64,000 bases of DNA from Kalaharituber pfeilii (GCA_015179045.1 WHUZ01000137.1:1-64000); one strand, 5' to 3'. Shown: positions 10,550-21,895, numbered from the stretch's first letter. The notes: a model not told the origin generated them from the letters alone. A program made the numbers and translations.

Positions 10550-11639
10550 TAGTCTCGTAACCAGACTTAGTCAGCGTCGCATGAAATTGGAGTGGCGACG
10601 CTAGGAGCGTCTGGGAGATTATCTCCCGAAATTGCTAGCACCAACTTTTGCTGGTGGATTGGTCGTCGGCTTGGTCATTCCGCAACTGTATTTACGTATC
10701 TCCAAACTCAATGACACCAAATCCAATTGAGTGCCGTAGAGGAGTTTCTTCAACAAGACAGAACTTCTGTATTGCCAGTGTAGGTTGATCGGAGCAGAAC
10801 CTCCATCCACCCTGGACATACAGAATACAACCTCCCCCCTCCGTTTCAGCAACAGCCCACTTCCAGCATCAACCCCCCCATGCTCCTCACAACTCCCTTC
10901 TCTAGTAGCAGCATATGTATACATCGCCACAGTACTCTAAATCTACTCATCTTTAACCCTATGAGGGTAGTGTAACTAGGCCACATCTCTAATCTACCTT
11001 GTTACTAGCCACCTCTATAGACTATCATCACTAGTCTATTGCTACTATAGATTATAGTCCGCTACTACTTCTATAGTCTGCTAGCACTATAGAATCTATT
11101 GAACTGTTATATATTGCAGGTTACCACAACCGTAGGGTGGGCGGTTGGTGGATATACATACAATATACATATATACAATACATACAAGTGGGTAATGATA
11201 TAAAAAAAACAAAAAAAACATGCAATATATGACAGCCAATAAAGGTATCGTATGTAATAGATCTGGTAAATACAGAGAGTTATTGGTACTATCCACTAGG
11301 TCAAAAAGATACTTAACTAGCAATGCTCACTAGTCCCCTGCATAGCTTATATAGCACTCATTTTGTGACTGTGACGCCTTTACTGTTACATATTGCCTAC
11401 GTCACATATGCGTGCGTATATCCACCGACCACTCCACCTATAGTTGCGGTGAGCTCATAACACATAAATGTACTCATGAAATTAGTACTATATGAGCTAT
11501 ACAGAGGGCTAGTGAGGATAACTAGTCAAGTTAGTCTTGTAACTATGCACTGACTAAGTAGAGTTTCATATTGGATATGCTCTACTATGATAGGAGTCTA
11601 GGAGCATCTAGGAGAAAATCAGCCACTCCGTCTAAATCA

Positions 11640-12145
11640 TTACAACAGACTACAGCTTTCCAGTGGAGGCTTTTCAATGGACAATGACTTTCTGGTGGAC
11701 TTTGAAGGTGGTAGACTATGGCTTTCTAGTGGACTGGAAAGGTAGTGGACTACAGCTTTCCGGCAGCGGACTACAGCTTTCCGCAGTGGACTACAGCTTT
11801 CCGGCAACAGCTTTCCGGCAGCGGACTACAGCTCTCCGGCAGTACCTACAGCTTTCTGGCAGCGGACTACAGCTTTCCGCAGTGGACTACAGCTTTCCGG
11901 CAGCAGACTATGGCTTCCCGCAGTAGACTACAGCCAGTGGACTACAGCTTTCCAGCAGCAGACTACAGCTTTCCAGCAGCGGACTATGGCTTTCCGCAGT
12001 GGACTACAGCTTTCCGGCAGCGACTATGATGGCAGTTGTAGTAGACTACAGCCTTCCGGCAGTGGACTACAGCTTTCCGCAGTGGACTACAGCTTTCCGG
12101 CAGCAGACTATGGCTTTCCGGCAGCAGACTATGGCTTTCCGGGAA
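11640..12145 (+). repeat. Minisatellite, ~23-bp unit
   Basis: About twenty imperfect tandem copies of GTGGACTACAGCTTTCCGGCAGC. Variants are CAGCGGAC, CGCAGTGGAC and ACTATGGCTTTCCG. The array ends about 60 bp before the first helicase-like codons and replaces the region where the helicase Walker A exon should be. Frames through it translate as repeated DYSFPAA or GLQLSGS and are not genes. Confidence 0.8.
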
Positions 12146-12187
12146 ATAAAATAAAATAAAATTAGTTGAACGGGTGGGGTTGGAATC

Positions 12188-14768
12188 AGTTCCTGTCGCC
12201 TGACAAAAAGCACCATGCGTGACGATCGAAAACTTGTTGAACGAGCAGCGAACGGAGAATACAATGTTGTAATGGTTGGTCCAGAGTTTATCAATGCGCG
12301 GGATAAGAGCTTTCAAAAGCTGTTAGGCATAAAGTGCAAAGGTGCACGACGCGGGGCAAAGAGTTCCAAATTTGTGGAAAAGTTGACATGTATTGTGGTT
12401 GATGAGGCCCATTTATGTTACACTTGGTAAGTCCCAGCTCCGTTTGATTGCGGAAATGGCGGTGGTTTGGCATTCCTGACAAGCCAACATGCGGCTTTGG
12501 CTTCCGCCATGGCGGAATGCGCAGCGGCTTTGGCATTCCTGTCAAGCCAACATGCGGCTTTGGCTTCCGCCATGGCGGAATGCGCAGCGGCTTTGGCTTC
12601 TGGCACGGCGGAAAGACGATTCCCGAAACAAGGCTAATCAACTGCTTCAGGCGGGAATTCCGTACAGCATACGCGCACATTGGAGTCGTCCGTACCTTTT
12701 TTCCCAAGGCCCCCGTACTCTGTCTATCTGCCACATTGTCGAGGCGCGCAATGAGGTTTATACATAAGGGCCTCAGCCTTCACTCCCCCACTTCATTGAT
12801 TCAAAATACAATGGATAGACCTAATGTCTTTTTAACTGCGATTCCAATTGCACACGGGAACATCAAGTTGCGAAAGGAATTACAGTCTGTAATTCCGATG
12901 AACTGCTCTGACCCCGGACGCATTCGCAAAACCATGATATTTATTGATTCCCGGCAAACGGTCTGCAGTGTAGTAGACCAACTAGAGCGTCGCCTCGCAC
13001 CGGTATTGCAAGGAAGAGAAGTCATAATGGACTATTCGACCATATTAAGTGAACAACGCAGAGAAGCAACCATGTTGAATTTCAAGGATTCCCTAATCCA
13101 GCGCAAAAAGAATACTCGTGTTCTAGTGTGTACCGAGGCTGCAGGAATGGGACTAGACGTGGAGGACATTGAAGTCGTAATCCAGTGGACGATTCCTTTT
13201 CATTTGAACCTGCCTGGATTTATTCAGAGAGCTGGCAGATGTGCTCGAAACCCGGAAATTCAAGGTGCTGCGATCCTCTATTATAATGCTGCGATAGATG
13301 TCAACCTCAGTAAGGTTGCAGGCCCTGGTTTGGGATTATACAGTCAACTATACAATGGCTCTCATGTCATGGAGATTTTACATAATATAGAACTTTTCAA
13401 TGAGGGTATCACTGAAAGCATGGCTCCGATTGAGCTTCCGCTTCCGCATACTCCGATCCCCGCGGAAACGTTACCGGAGATCGGCAACGACGCTTCCGGT
13501 GGTAGAGTTGTCACCGCTGGCGAAGATGCGCAAGTGCTTCAGTCAGGTGAAGGTCAAGAACTAGCCTTGGTTCCAATAGAAATAAATGAAGAAGCGGAAG
13601 GTGAAGTAGAGCCTGCATTGGCTGAAGCGGATACACAGTTTGTGGGATTGGGTAAAGAAGACCTTCCAATTCGACCGCCAAAGGAAGTTCTTAAAAAGGT
13701 GGACCGAGCACTATTATGGTTTATCAATACCTCTGGATGTTGGCGCAAGGTTGTTATGAAATACTTTAACGATGTGACATTTCCAGACCCTCTTGGAAAA
13801 GACCCTCGCTGTTACGACCGTTGCCATCAAAGGCTCACACCAGGGTTGTCTTACTCCGACACCATTGGAGATATAATCCCGGTCCTTACACCGCCACCTC
13901 CAGAACCCTCGAGAACAAGAAAAAAGCCTGTAACAAAGGCGTTAAAAGCCGAAGTGACAGCTGCATTGGAATCCTTCCGTAAATATGTACATAAGGCCAC
14001 CGGGGGTCAGAGAATTCATTCATCGATGAACTCTCATATCTTTCAAATGATGATATCAGCAGAATTGCTAGATTCTGTACAGACATAGACGACACCGCAA
14101 GTCTTCAAAAGGTACTCACCAAAGAGCGACATCTCTCATTCTCACCACTAGGTCCTTATGTATCTAACTTGCTTGATATTATACGGACCACTGTCTCTGA
14201 TTTCCGGTTACAAAACTCCGATGTGGTAATGGAGGTTGACTCTCAATCAAGAATCCACACCCCATATGTGCAAAGTTTACCGGAATGGGCAACTTCCCAA
14301 AGTACTCCAAATCTACAAGCTCTCTCAATTCCAAATATCTTCAATGATCTAGATATTAATGGAGATAGTCCACAAGATACTCCTCTATCAACTCCGATTC
14401 CCTCTAATGGAGGTGGAAACCCACCGGTATTAGAATATCGCCGGAAATCTGGCAGGCCTGTATCCACAACCAAAGAGTTTATCCCACCAGTATTGACTGA
14501 AATTACTGATCCAAATGAACGACATCGATTAATTGAGGAAGCACGCCAGCAACATATTAAAAACGAAGAGAAGCGCTTGTACCGACTAGCCCTCAATCGT
14601 GCTTCCGCTCAGCGGAGAAAACTAGCAAAGCTTGCAAAACCACAAATACAAACTCCACAGGAATTATCCAATTCTAATTCCGATTCTGTCGTCAATGATA
14701 CACTGCTACACCAACCGAACTCGGAATACCGCATTCTACAAGGGAAATTTCGTCCACTACCAGCTTGA
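12188..14768 (+). pseudogene. RecQ-family DNA helicase, 5'-truncated and frameshifted
   Basis: Encodes a superfamily-2 helicase of RecQ type (known: ATP-dependent 3'-5' unwinding). Visible motifs: motif II VVDEAH (about 12400), motif III LSAT after FPKAPVLC, RecA2 segment with IFIDSR, VLVCTEAAGMGLDV (motif V) and QRAGRCAR (motif VI). A Cys-rich segment follows (CWRKVVMKYF then CYDRC), resembling the RecQ zinc subdomain. The Walker A region is missing, replaced by the minisatellite. An intron 12427-12650 (GTAAGT...TTCAG) joins HLCYTW to REFRTAYAHIG in frame. A 1-nt deficit in the G run 14002-14006 breaks the frame. One extra base would join the 12448-14088 frame to ENSFIDELSYLSNDDI and the frame ending at 14768. 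The C-terminal 300 residues are unrecognised. It could not be an active helicase as read. Confidence 0.8.
12466..12609 (+). repeat. 63-bp tandem repeat inside helicase intron
   Basis: About 2.3 copies of a 63-bp unit (TTTGGCATTCCTG..., AAGCCAACATGCGG, CCGCCATGGCGG, AATGCGCAGCGG) begin at 12466, 12529 and 12592. They lie wholly between the splice donor at 12427 and acceptor at 12650. Since 63 is a multiple of three the frame stays open, giving a false impression of coding. Confidence 0.85.
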
Positions 14769-15001
14769 CTTCTTCACTTGGGAAACATTACTATGCTGAT
14801 GGTTCGCCTGCCACTGATCCAACTACTGTTCTACAAAAGCGCATGCGGGTAGACACCTCACCACCCCTAGTCTCGTAACCAGTAGGAACCTTTTAACCAG
14901 TAGGAACCTTTACCGTGTTCTCAAAATATATACCCTAGCTCAAATTTATTCTTTGCAATATACATCAAAGACTAGTTAGCCCAGTCCTCATATGTTCAAA
15001 T

Positions 15002-16198
15002 CTATGTAACTAGTCCCTCACACAAATTAGATCCATCATTATAAAATTCCTCCGTATTATTCTCAACATCTGATGCTTGAGTCCCCATCGTTCCGCGGCT
15101 TCTTCTGTGCACTGCATTTGCAAGCGGCATCCCACTACTCAATGCTTTGATGCCTTCACCGAATGCATCAATTCCTGGCTGTATCTCTACAGGGCATGCG
15201 GTAGGTGGCCTCAGCTGCCAGGCACCTCGTGCTGTCCAATTTAAAAACTCATGGCGATTTGTAGTGGTTTCTTCTCCAACTCGCTGAGACATGGTCATGT
15301 TATCCCAGAATCCTCCTATAGCCACTCCAGCAGCTACTGCATCGCGCAATGCTATCCTACTAGCGGCTGCACATGCAGATGTTGCCTTGATTATCGAGCT
15401 GTATGAAATACTAATCCCGAGGTAATTCAGTACAGATATTGTATTCTTGGAGGTGTTGGTTGCAGCTAAATAATAACCTATCATTGTCTACAAGGCATTG
15501 GCACGATTTGTACGGGAGAACATCATCTGCGCAATAACAGCAGTCGAGATTATTTCTTTCTTGCTGATCTTCGCCATCTGCTTTGAGTTCACAGTCTCTG
15601 GGTCAGGGTCATCCCTTTCAGCCTCAGCATCTCCGTTCTGATCATTGACTAGACATAATGCTGAAATCACCTTGTGAAGGACAGGTGCCACCACTTGGTG
15701 ATGTCTGTAGATGGCCTCTATATCGAAGTTTGTTGCATGATCTGGCGTCAAGTCCACCGGCGCTAGTCGGCTTCCAGAGTGTTTACTCAGTATCTTTGCT
15801 TCCTTAGACAGTAATCGGATGAACCAATCTACTAGGGATTCACCGATGCCTTCTTCGAAGTGTTGTATGGCTTGTGCGCTTGGGTCTCGGGCTCCTCTGG
15901 CAAAACTAGAGCTTTCAAGAACCTTACTGATGAAGTTGATGAACCCCCCTCCCTTTCCAATGAAACGAGTAGCTTTGCGACGCACACGGGGTGTTGGGTT
16001 ATCAAGAAAGGCAATTAAAACTGTATTGAAGCTGAATCCTTTTTGGGCCATGAATGTGACAATCTCTGTGATCCTGTCTGCTTGCTCCAATAATAAGGGA
16101 CTGATCCCGGCATCTTCACTTAGCAGCGATTGAGAGGAGAAGGATGCTGCCATTATATCCTGGCTGCAGGCTTGTAGTATTGTAGACCAGTTAAACAC
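15002..16198 (-). pseudogene. DUF6589-like transposon-associated protein, interrupted
   Basis: Two consecutive minus-strand frames (16198-15488 and 15484-15002) are in the same reading frame, separated by one TAG. Around the stop the sequence reads MMFSRTNRANAL-stop-TMIGYYL, followed by NYLGISISYSSIIKATSA and later FWDNMTMSQRV. From memory this matches the SRSRRxNxLQxxxGxYL, VLNxLGLSVSYxxxxKAL and DNxNxxxRV pattern of fungal DUF6589 proteins, which are repetitive and transposon-like. The stop would be a single C-to-T change from CAG (Gln). The C-terminal half of the usual protein is missing after NLCEGLVT. The N-terminal half is helical and unrecognised. Family assignment is by pattern recall and needs a profile search. 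Confidence 0.6.
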
Positions 16199-17139
16199 AC
16201 TAGGGGATGTGTGTGTACTCGGGGGTAAGGGTAAGTCTTCAGAAGCGCATACAATGTGACAGGGATAGTTGCTAGGATAGAGTTGACCTGTTGGTTATGT
16301 AATACTTGTTATTCTACACGTATTTTCTGTAGTTTCCTACACGCTTCACAGAGTAACACGCTTTAATTCTTTGTTTTTCAACCAACTTACAGAACTCCAT
16401 TTCCCAGTCACAGCGTCGAATCACCTGCTGAAGCCTGCATACAATATCAAAATGAAAAGTTCAGTCATGAGATTCACAATCGAGAAACTACTCAAGTTCA
16501 GCATGTCAGAATTATTATTGTACGCGATGAATGCACAAACAAGGTGGAAAACCTCAGGAAGAGTGGGATAAAATAACAAAAGAACAGGTCCTATCATTAG
16601 TTAGAAGTGCGCCAGATTAGCTTTGCTGTTATGGCTGTTGGGTGATAATTATGCAACAGTTTATTGACTTGTATGCAGTTAAAATTACGTGTGTCGTATT
16701 TTTGTGTGTAAAACCCATACAATTGTTCTGAAGACTTTTCGACAAAAAGTCAACCTACTTCACTTTTGACCCCCGGTCAGGTGGCGCACATTATGCATGC
16801 ATAGCGCTTCTGAGTATTTTCCCCTACCCCCGAGTACAAGAGAAGTAGTAGGTGAGTGTTTACGTTCTTGCGAATAGGTATGTGGGGTTACGAGACTAGG
16901 TATGTAGTGCTTACAGTTGTCAAAGTTTATTTCGGACGGCAGGTTGCGGAATCAACCTACTTGGCGGACCAATGCTGGTATTGGATCCTATAGGCCTAGC
17001 AGTATTTGTATTGTTATTATTCCTGGTGCCATTATGAAGTACAACTTTACAAGTTGGGTTAAATACCATGGTGTTTACAATTTCCGAAGTTTATTTCGGG
17101 TAGCTCAAAACATCAAAAACTGCGTTGCGGAATGGTTAC
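16199..17139. other. No gene; right part of composite element
   Basis: No supportable coding region. Contains the terminus-like GGTTACGAGACTA at 16886-16898 and two similar blocks with AAGTTTATTTCGG (about 16922 and 17088). These suggest repeated subterminal sequence. Confidence 0.45.
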
Positions 17140-17222
17140 GAGACTAGTTGCGGAAGTCCCAAAACTAGTTGCGGAAATCCCAAAACTAGTTGCGGAAATC
17201 CCAGAACTAGTTGCGGAATCAA
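17140..17222 (+). repeat. Subterminal ~22-bp direct repeats
   Basis: Four copies of ACTAGTTGCGGAAATCCCAA or close variants in tandem just inside the right inverted end. Subterminal repeats like these are often transposase-binding sites (known generally). That role here is inference. Confidence 0.65.
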
Positions 17223-17340
17223 CCAACTTGGCGGAGCGGAGACGCCCATCAAAAGCGGGCGATTTTCTCCCAGACGCTCCTAGCGGAGCACATTCATGCA
17301 TGAAACTCCGCTTAGTCAGCGTCTGGTTACGAGACTTGAC

Positions 17341-18140
17341 CAACGCAGCCAAAACTCATGTCGTATGCATATTCAGGACAATCTAATTAAACCCACCTCT
17401 CTTTATTCTCCCGAGACGTTTTGAGGGACCATAACCTGGCGCCATAGACTGCCAAAGCCAAAACTCATGTCGTATTCAGAACAATCTGATAAATCCCTGG
17501 ACTGCTCTTTATCTGATTCTGCCGAGCATTTTTGAGGAGGCCATAACCTAACGCCATAGACCGTCCCGGCCAAAACTCATGTCGTACATATTCAGAACAA
17601 TCTGATAAATATCTGGACCTGTTTTTATCTGATTCTCTAGCACATTATATTATCATAGTACACACTCAGATCGCGGATGCGAGATCTAAATCTACCCGTT
17701 TCTGCCGGGACGAGGCTATTCCTGCTCCCTCAGGCATCACATGTATATTGTGTACAATCTGATAAAGAAAAAATATATATACATAATGGAGTATTATCTG
17801 ATTCTTTGGGCCCCCTGTTTGCTTGTAGCTGCTGTCTGCGTGGGAAGAGGCAATCTGATAACATCCCCTTATTTGGCTTATCAGATTCCTAGAAATGTAC
17901 AGGCCAGGAAGACGTGCAGGGAGCTTTCCCAGAGATTTAGCTTGGCAGTTCAAAACAGCCTTGCTGCTAGTCTCGTGCTCCTAGCGTCGCAACGTGAAAA
18001 AAATAATAATACGTAAATCACGTGCGCGCCGTAGCGTCTGGGCACGAGACTACCTTGCTGCAGGGTTGCCGCCTGTCTAACAAATTTATGGGTCTTTTCA
18101 CCCATGTATTTCAAGGACTTAGGATAATCCCATGCTATAT
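17341..18140 (+). repeat. Repeat R, copy 2
   Basis: Direct copy of 9735-10549, starting inside the first tandem unit (CCAAAACTCATGTCG) and ending with GGATAATCCC. It shares the order of CAATCTGAT motifs, the TGTATATTGTG and CCCAGAGATTTAGC blocks and the end sequence. It carries an 85-bp insertion at 17968-18052 that copy 1 lacks. Divergence is small but visible. Confidence 0.7.
17968..18052. mobile_element. 85-bp MITE with 9-bp target duplication
   Basis: Perfect 11-bp terminal inverted repeats TAGTCTCGTGC and GCACGAGACTA are flanked by the 9-bp duplication CCTTGCTGC (17959-17967 and 18053-18061). Repeat R copy 1 near 10470 has the uninterrupted site (CCTTGCTGCAGG), which proves insertion. 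The terminus resembles that of the 10550-17337 element, the likely autonomous relative (inference). Confidence 0.9.
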
Positions 18141-19417
18141 TGAGATCTGTGAGACTTTTGAGCCTTAGAATCAATCGCACTTGTCAAAGTTCAATTTAAA
18201 TAGAAATTGAAGATAGAGTATCGTGAAAAGAGGTAAGATATTGGAAGCGACAGCAGAGATAGCAATGGAACTGCGGAAGCATTCGTTAGCTACAGTTTGC
18301 CTCATGTACAGTACCTACGGGGCAAAAACTTTCGGCATTGTATGCTACGCGCCTACAAGCAATTCAATATGAAATAAAATGCGGCATTTCTTTTGCTATG
18401 TGCTCATATAGTTCAGTACTAAAACAAAAAAATTAATTTCATTCAATACCACAGATGTAGAATCTCTTGAAATATGGAGGGGTATACAAGGTACTTCTGA
18501 AGGATGCTTCTGAAAAAAGATTTTTTGTGGGTATACATTTTTTTTTGCGATGCCGATGTCTACATACTTGTAGTTATATTATAGAATGACAATATATACT
18601 CTCCTACTTCCTTTCCAATTGTTAATAATAGGTCTACGGAGAGTATGTCCTCAATATTGATGGTGTAGTCATGCAATGTAGTCATACTGTAAAGAGTGAA
18701 ACGATACATGGCTAGACTCATCTCTGTTGGAGACAGTTTCAAATTTTGCGGGTGGAAACTCAAAGTTTAGTTTCATACAAATAAAATTCTATGAAGTCGT
18801 TTGGTTACCGTAGTTTCTAGTCTCATACCAAGCCTCTCGGGCTCACTGCGCTTGCAGGTGCCCTAAGGGCCTCACTCTGGTGCAAGGCACAAGACTGAGC
18901 AGCATCCCCCCATGTAGCAAAATAGACGACCTGATAATGCTTCACTACTTAGGTAATATCTGAAGCTTTGACCCGCGTGGGCAAATAAAGTCTGCACTCC
19001 AATGTTGTGTCGCAGCGTAGCCTATTCATCTACCATGGCGAGATTTTTTTTCGGAAGTTTTTGTGGTTGCAGTGAGAATACCATAGCACGTTTGCCGTAG
19101 GGTAGATACATAAGTTTTCAGACTAAAAGTGCTCCCTCGGGATATTGTCGATGAAAAATCGCGAATACTTCTTGGTTAAAAATCTACATGACAAATCATT
19201 ATACAAACATATATCCGAGGAGAGGTTTGCAATTTCTTGGACTGGAAGACATCGACACGCCTTGCTTAAGGTACGGCTGCCACTTGTCCATTGGCTACGG
19301 GAGACTGACCGGATCCTGGGCATGAGTCTACGCCCGACCATATTTAGGGGAAGAACAAATGTGGCGTTCTTAAAACAGGAGAGAATGAGAGATTGGTTTC
19401 TACATGTGCGAAGTGAA
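18141..19417. other. No gene recognised
   Basis: AT-rich DNA without recognisable coding sequence. The overlapping frames at 19123-19611 (-) and 19145-19537 (+) oppose each other and have no family similarity. Confidence 0.45.
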
Positions 19418-19805
19418 CAATCTGACAAACCCTGTAGACCTTGCCAAGCTTTATTATCTGATTCCCCTGAACATGCAGCCTCCCCTATGGCCCCGCGGCC
19501 TCGCCAAACGTTGATCGCGACCACGGTCGGTCTGTAACCAGGGTCTTGGTCGCCCTTTATGGAGGCAAGAATATCAACCTGAGATGAAGAATACAATCTG
19601 ATATATAACAAACCACATAACTCAATAGCTATCTGATTCTCCCACTTGCAATACCAGAGGTGCCTGGCGCCAGTCTGGACCTTGCGGCCAGCGCAGCAGA
19701 GCTCTTGTAGATTAAATTAATTAACTTTTTTGCAACAAGAGTGATATCAGAATGTAAGTGAAAATCTGATAAACCTTGTTGCAGTCTTACTTATCTGATC
19801 TCAGC
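19418..19805 (+). repeat. Three AATCTGAT...ATCTGATT mini-repeats
   Basis: Three short units start near 19418, 19597 and 19762. Each has CAATCTGA(T/C)A-like sequence followed 25-40 nt later by TTATCTGATTC or ATCTGATC. They match the units inside repeat R but sit in otherwise unrelated DNA. Confidence 0.55.
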
Positions 19806-21895
19806 TCTTGCCGTTCTAAAAGGCTCACCGCAACAGTGCCAGTAAGAGAAACTAAGTATAGTAGAGAGGATGCGAAGTCAACTGGCTCTATTCGCAGGGG
19901 CCCTGGCACGACGACCAGGACCCCGGATCAACACCCTTGCGATAGAGCCAGCATGGGTCAAAAGCCAGCCAGACTGGCTGAGAAAATTGTGTTTTTTCAG
20001 TTAACGTGGCTTTAACAAATTCATAGCAAAAATCAATTGTACGTACGTAGAAATTGGCTGAAAAAAATCAATTGTATGCATATACAAACTCTATACCACA
20101 CGAGAACCCCATGCCATACGAGAACACTACTGCCCATTCAGCTACAGCACTAGCGAACGCACCTACAATCGAGAGAATGCTTGATCCACCCCATTCTGAT
20201 GAGTCCTATTAGCAAATGTTCAGATAGCATTGTGGATGTGTAGGAGTGCGAGAACAGGTATAACGATAAGTATAATCGGTATAAAGGCACGTATGATTGA
20301 TATTTGTTAAAGTAAACAAATATTTTTCACATCAATAGAGCCAGACGGAACCCCTGCTAATCCCCCTGTCCTTATTGTCCAGGCACCCCAGTGAAATCGC
20401 ATCCTGAATTCACAGAGCCAGCTCTATATTTTACCTGCTTTGCCAATTTGAGCTTGGTCAGAAGGTTTGGAGTCAAGCTGGCTTTGAATCGCATCCTCTC
20501 TAATACGTAACAAACTTCTTATTTCTATTTCTCCTTTACCAGATCATGTCCCCCCGAATAATCATGTCCCCCGAATAACTATGGCAAAGCCGAGACTATT
20601 TCTCATAACGGAAATAAAGCTAACTAAGGTAAAATAATCGAAGACAAAATCAACCACCATACACTCTCCTCCTCACACTCTCTCTCACTCCCGTTCAAAT
20701 CTACTAATATATCTGTCTTCTCCCGCTGCTGAGTACCTGTTCCTCTACTGGACCACCCCATGCACATTCTGTAATGTCGCAAAACTACATACTAGGTCTA
20801 CCTGGGTTGTCATTCTCCTCTTGCGCCATACATATATACTAGCTGAATTCAAAAGTATCCTGAAAAGCTGACATATTGGGATAGAGCTGAGAGTAATTGA
20901 ATAGTGATGAGGAAGTGTCTTTAGGCCAAAGAAAGACGAAGTGATAGGTATATTGTCTGACTGAGATTATTTGTTTGGTAAGCTTTTTAATTGTTAGTAA
21001 TCTATTTATCATGTCATGGAGACTACCTGAATATTGGAGTTATCGGGGGGTAAACTAATAGTAGACGAACTCGGGTTCAGATTTGAATCTTATGCAACAA
21101 GGATCGACGAAAAATGAGGTGGTGTTCTGTGTCACATCTGATGGCTACGCATGCGCAGGGAGAATGAGATTACACACGTGCGGGTGAGGGAAGTAGAATC
21201 TTACACTTTCATCAGCCCTGGTTGCATAATCCTCACTCGCATCGCCTGTGAGACTTGCATTGTCGAATAATCTCAATCCGATTGTATTTCCGAGTTTCCT
21301 GACTACTAGTATAGTCAGGGGGGCTGCGGATCTTGGGATCGAATTATACCAGGAAACAAAAAATAAACGAATTAAACTCAACTCCCATGACATGAAGTCG
21401 AGAATATAAAAATATACTATGAAATAAACTGAAAACAATGTCAAGCACAAAGCTACTAAGGGATTTACTGTTCAGCACATAAACGATAACCAGAACCGCC
21501 TAACAGACGGATTCTCCGTTATATACACTTAGGCAACTCAGTTCAAAGTTCATCATATACGTGTCTTGTCCCTGGATCCTCTTCCATCGGCTCATCTCCA
21601 TGCGCTTCATCCACTTCCATTAGCTCATCCCTAGGCTGCTCCAAAAATTAAAACATCGTATAAATTCTACTATCTCGCACTTCCCTTGTAACCTGCTGTC
21701 GTGCAATGCAAGCCTGGTAATCCATATATCGTCGATATGGAGTTCCTGGGTGGTTCAACACCACCACATGCCCAGTTCCATTAGGTTGACGATATGCCAC
21801 CCCAACATTTAACACCCTAAACCCCTCATGGCCGCGCTACCAAAGCCAAGTGCTCTCCAGATACTCCGGCGCATTGGCGGATTGCCCCCCGACCC
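19806..21895. other. No gene recognised
   Basis: I see no supportable gene. The region is AT-rich with scattered short frames and no retroposon tails. Confidence 0.45.

Larger units (their letters stand above)
10550..17337. mobile_element. Composite DNA element with terminal inverted repeats
   Basis: The left end TAGTCTCGTAACCAGAC and, further in, CTAGGAGCGTCTGGGAG recur as reverse complements at 17250-17337. The inverted ends extend imperfectly over about 85 bp. Inside are a minisatellite (11640-12145), a decayed RecQ-like helicase gene and a decayed DUF6589-like gene. Further copies of the terminus occur at 14868 (left type), 16886-16898 and 17134-17146 (right type), so several related elements may be nested. 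The block 14868-16898 would enclose just the DUF6589-like gene. I find no matching direct duplication at 10541-10549 versus 17338-17346. The 85-bp element at 17968 with the same TAGTCTCGT terminus has a 9-bp duplication, which points to a Mutator-like superfamily (inference). 10619-11640 holds no recognisable gene. Confidence 0.6.

Noticed and set aside
10038..10604. A 188-codon gene in repeat R copy 1
   Set aside because: No domain, and the corresponding frame is not kept in R copy 2. It looks like chance in repeat DNA.
11640..12145. CRISPR-like array
   Set aside because: The repeats are head-to-tail without unique spacers and the DNA is eukaryotic. It is a minisatellite.
12448..12650. Coding N-terminus of the helicase ORF
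   Set aside because: Donor and acceptor sites and the protein join show this part is an intron filled with 63-bp repeats.
10541..17346. A 9-bp target duplication around the large inverted-end block
   Set aside because: GATAATCCC on the left does not match GACCAACGC on the right.
19123..19611. A gene on either strand near 19.1-19.6 kb
   Set aside because: Two long frames oppose each other, neither has a recognisable domain and the stretch contains AATCTGAT mini-repeats.
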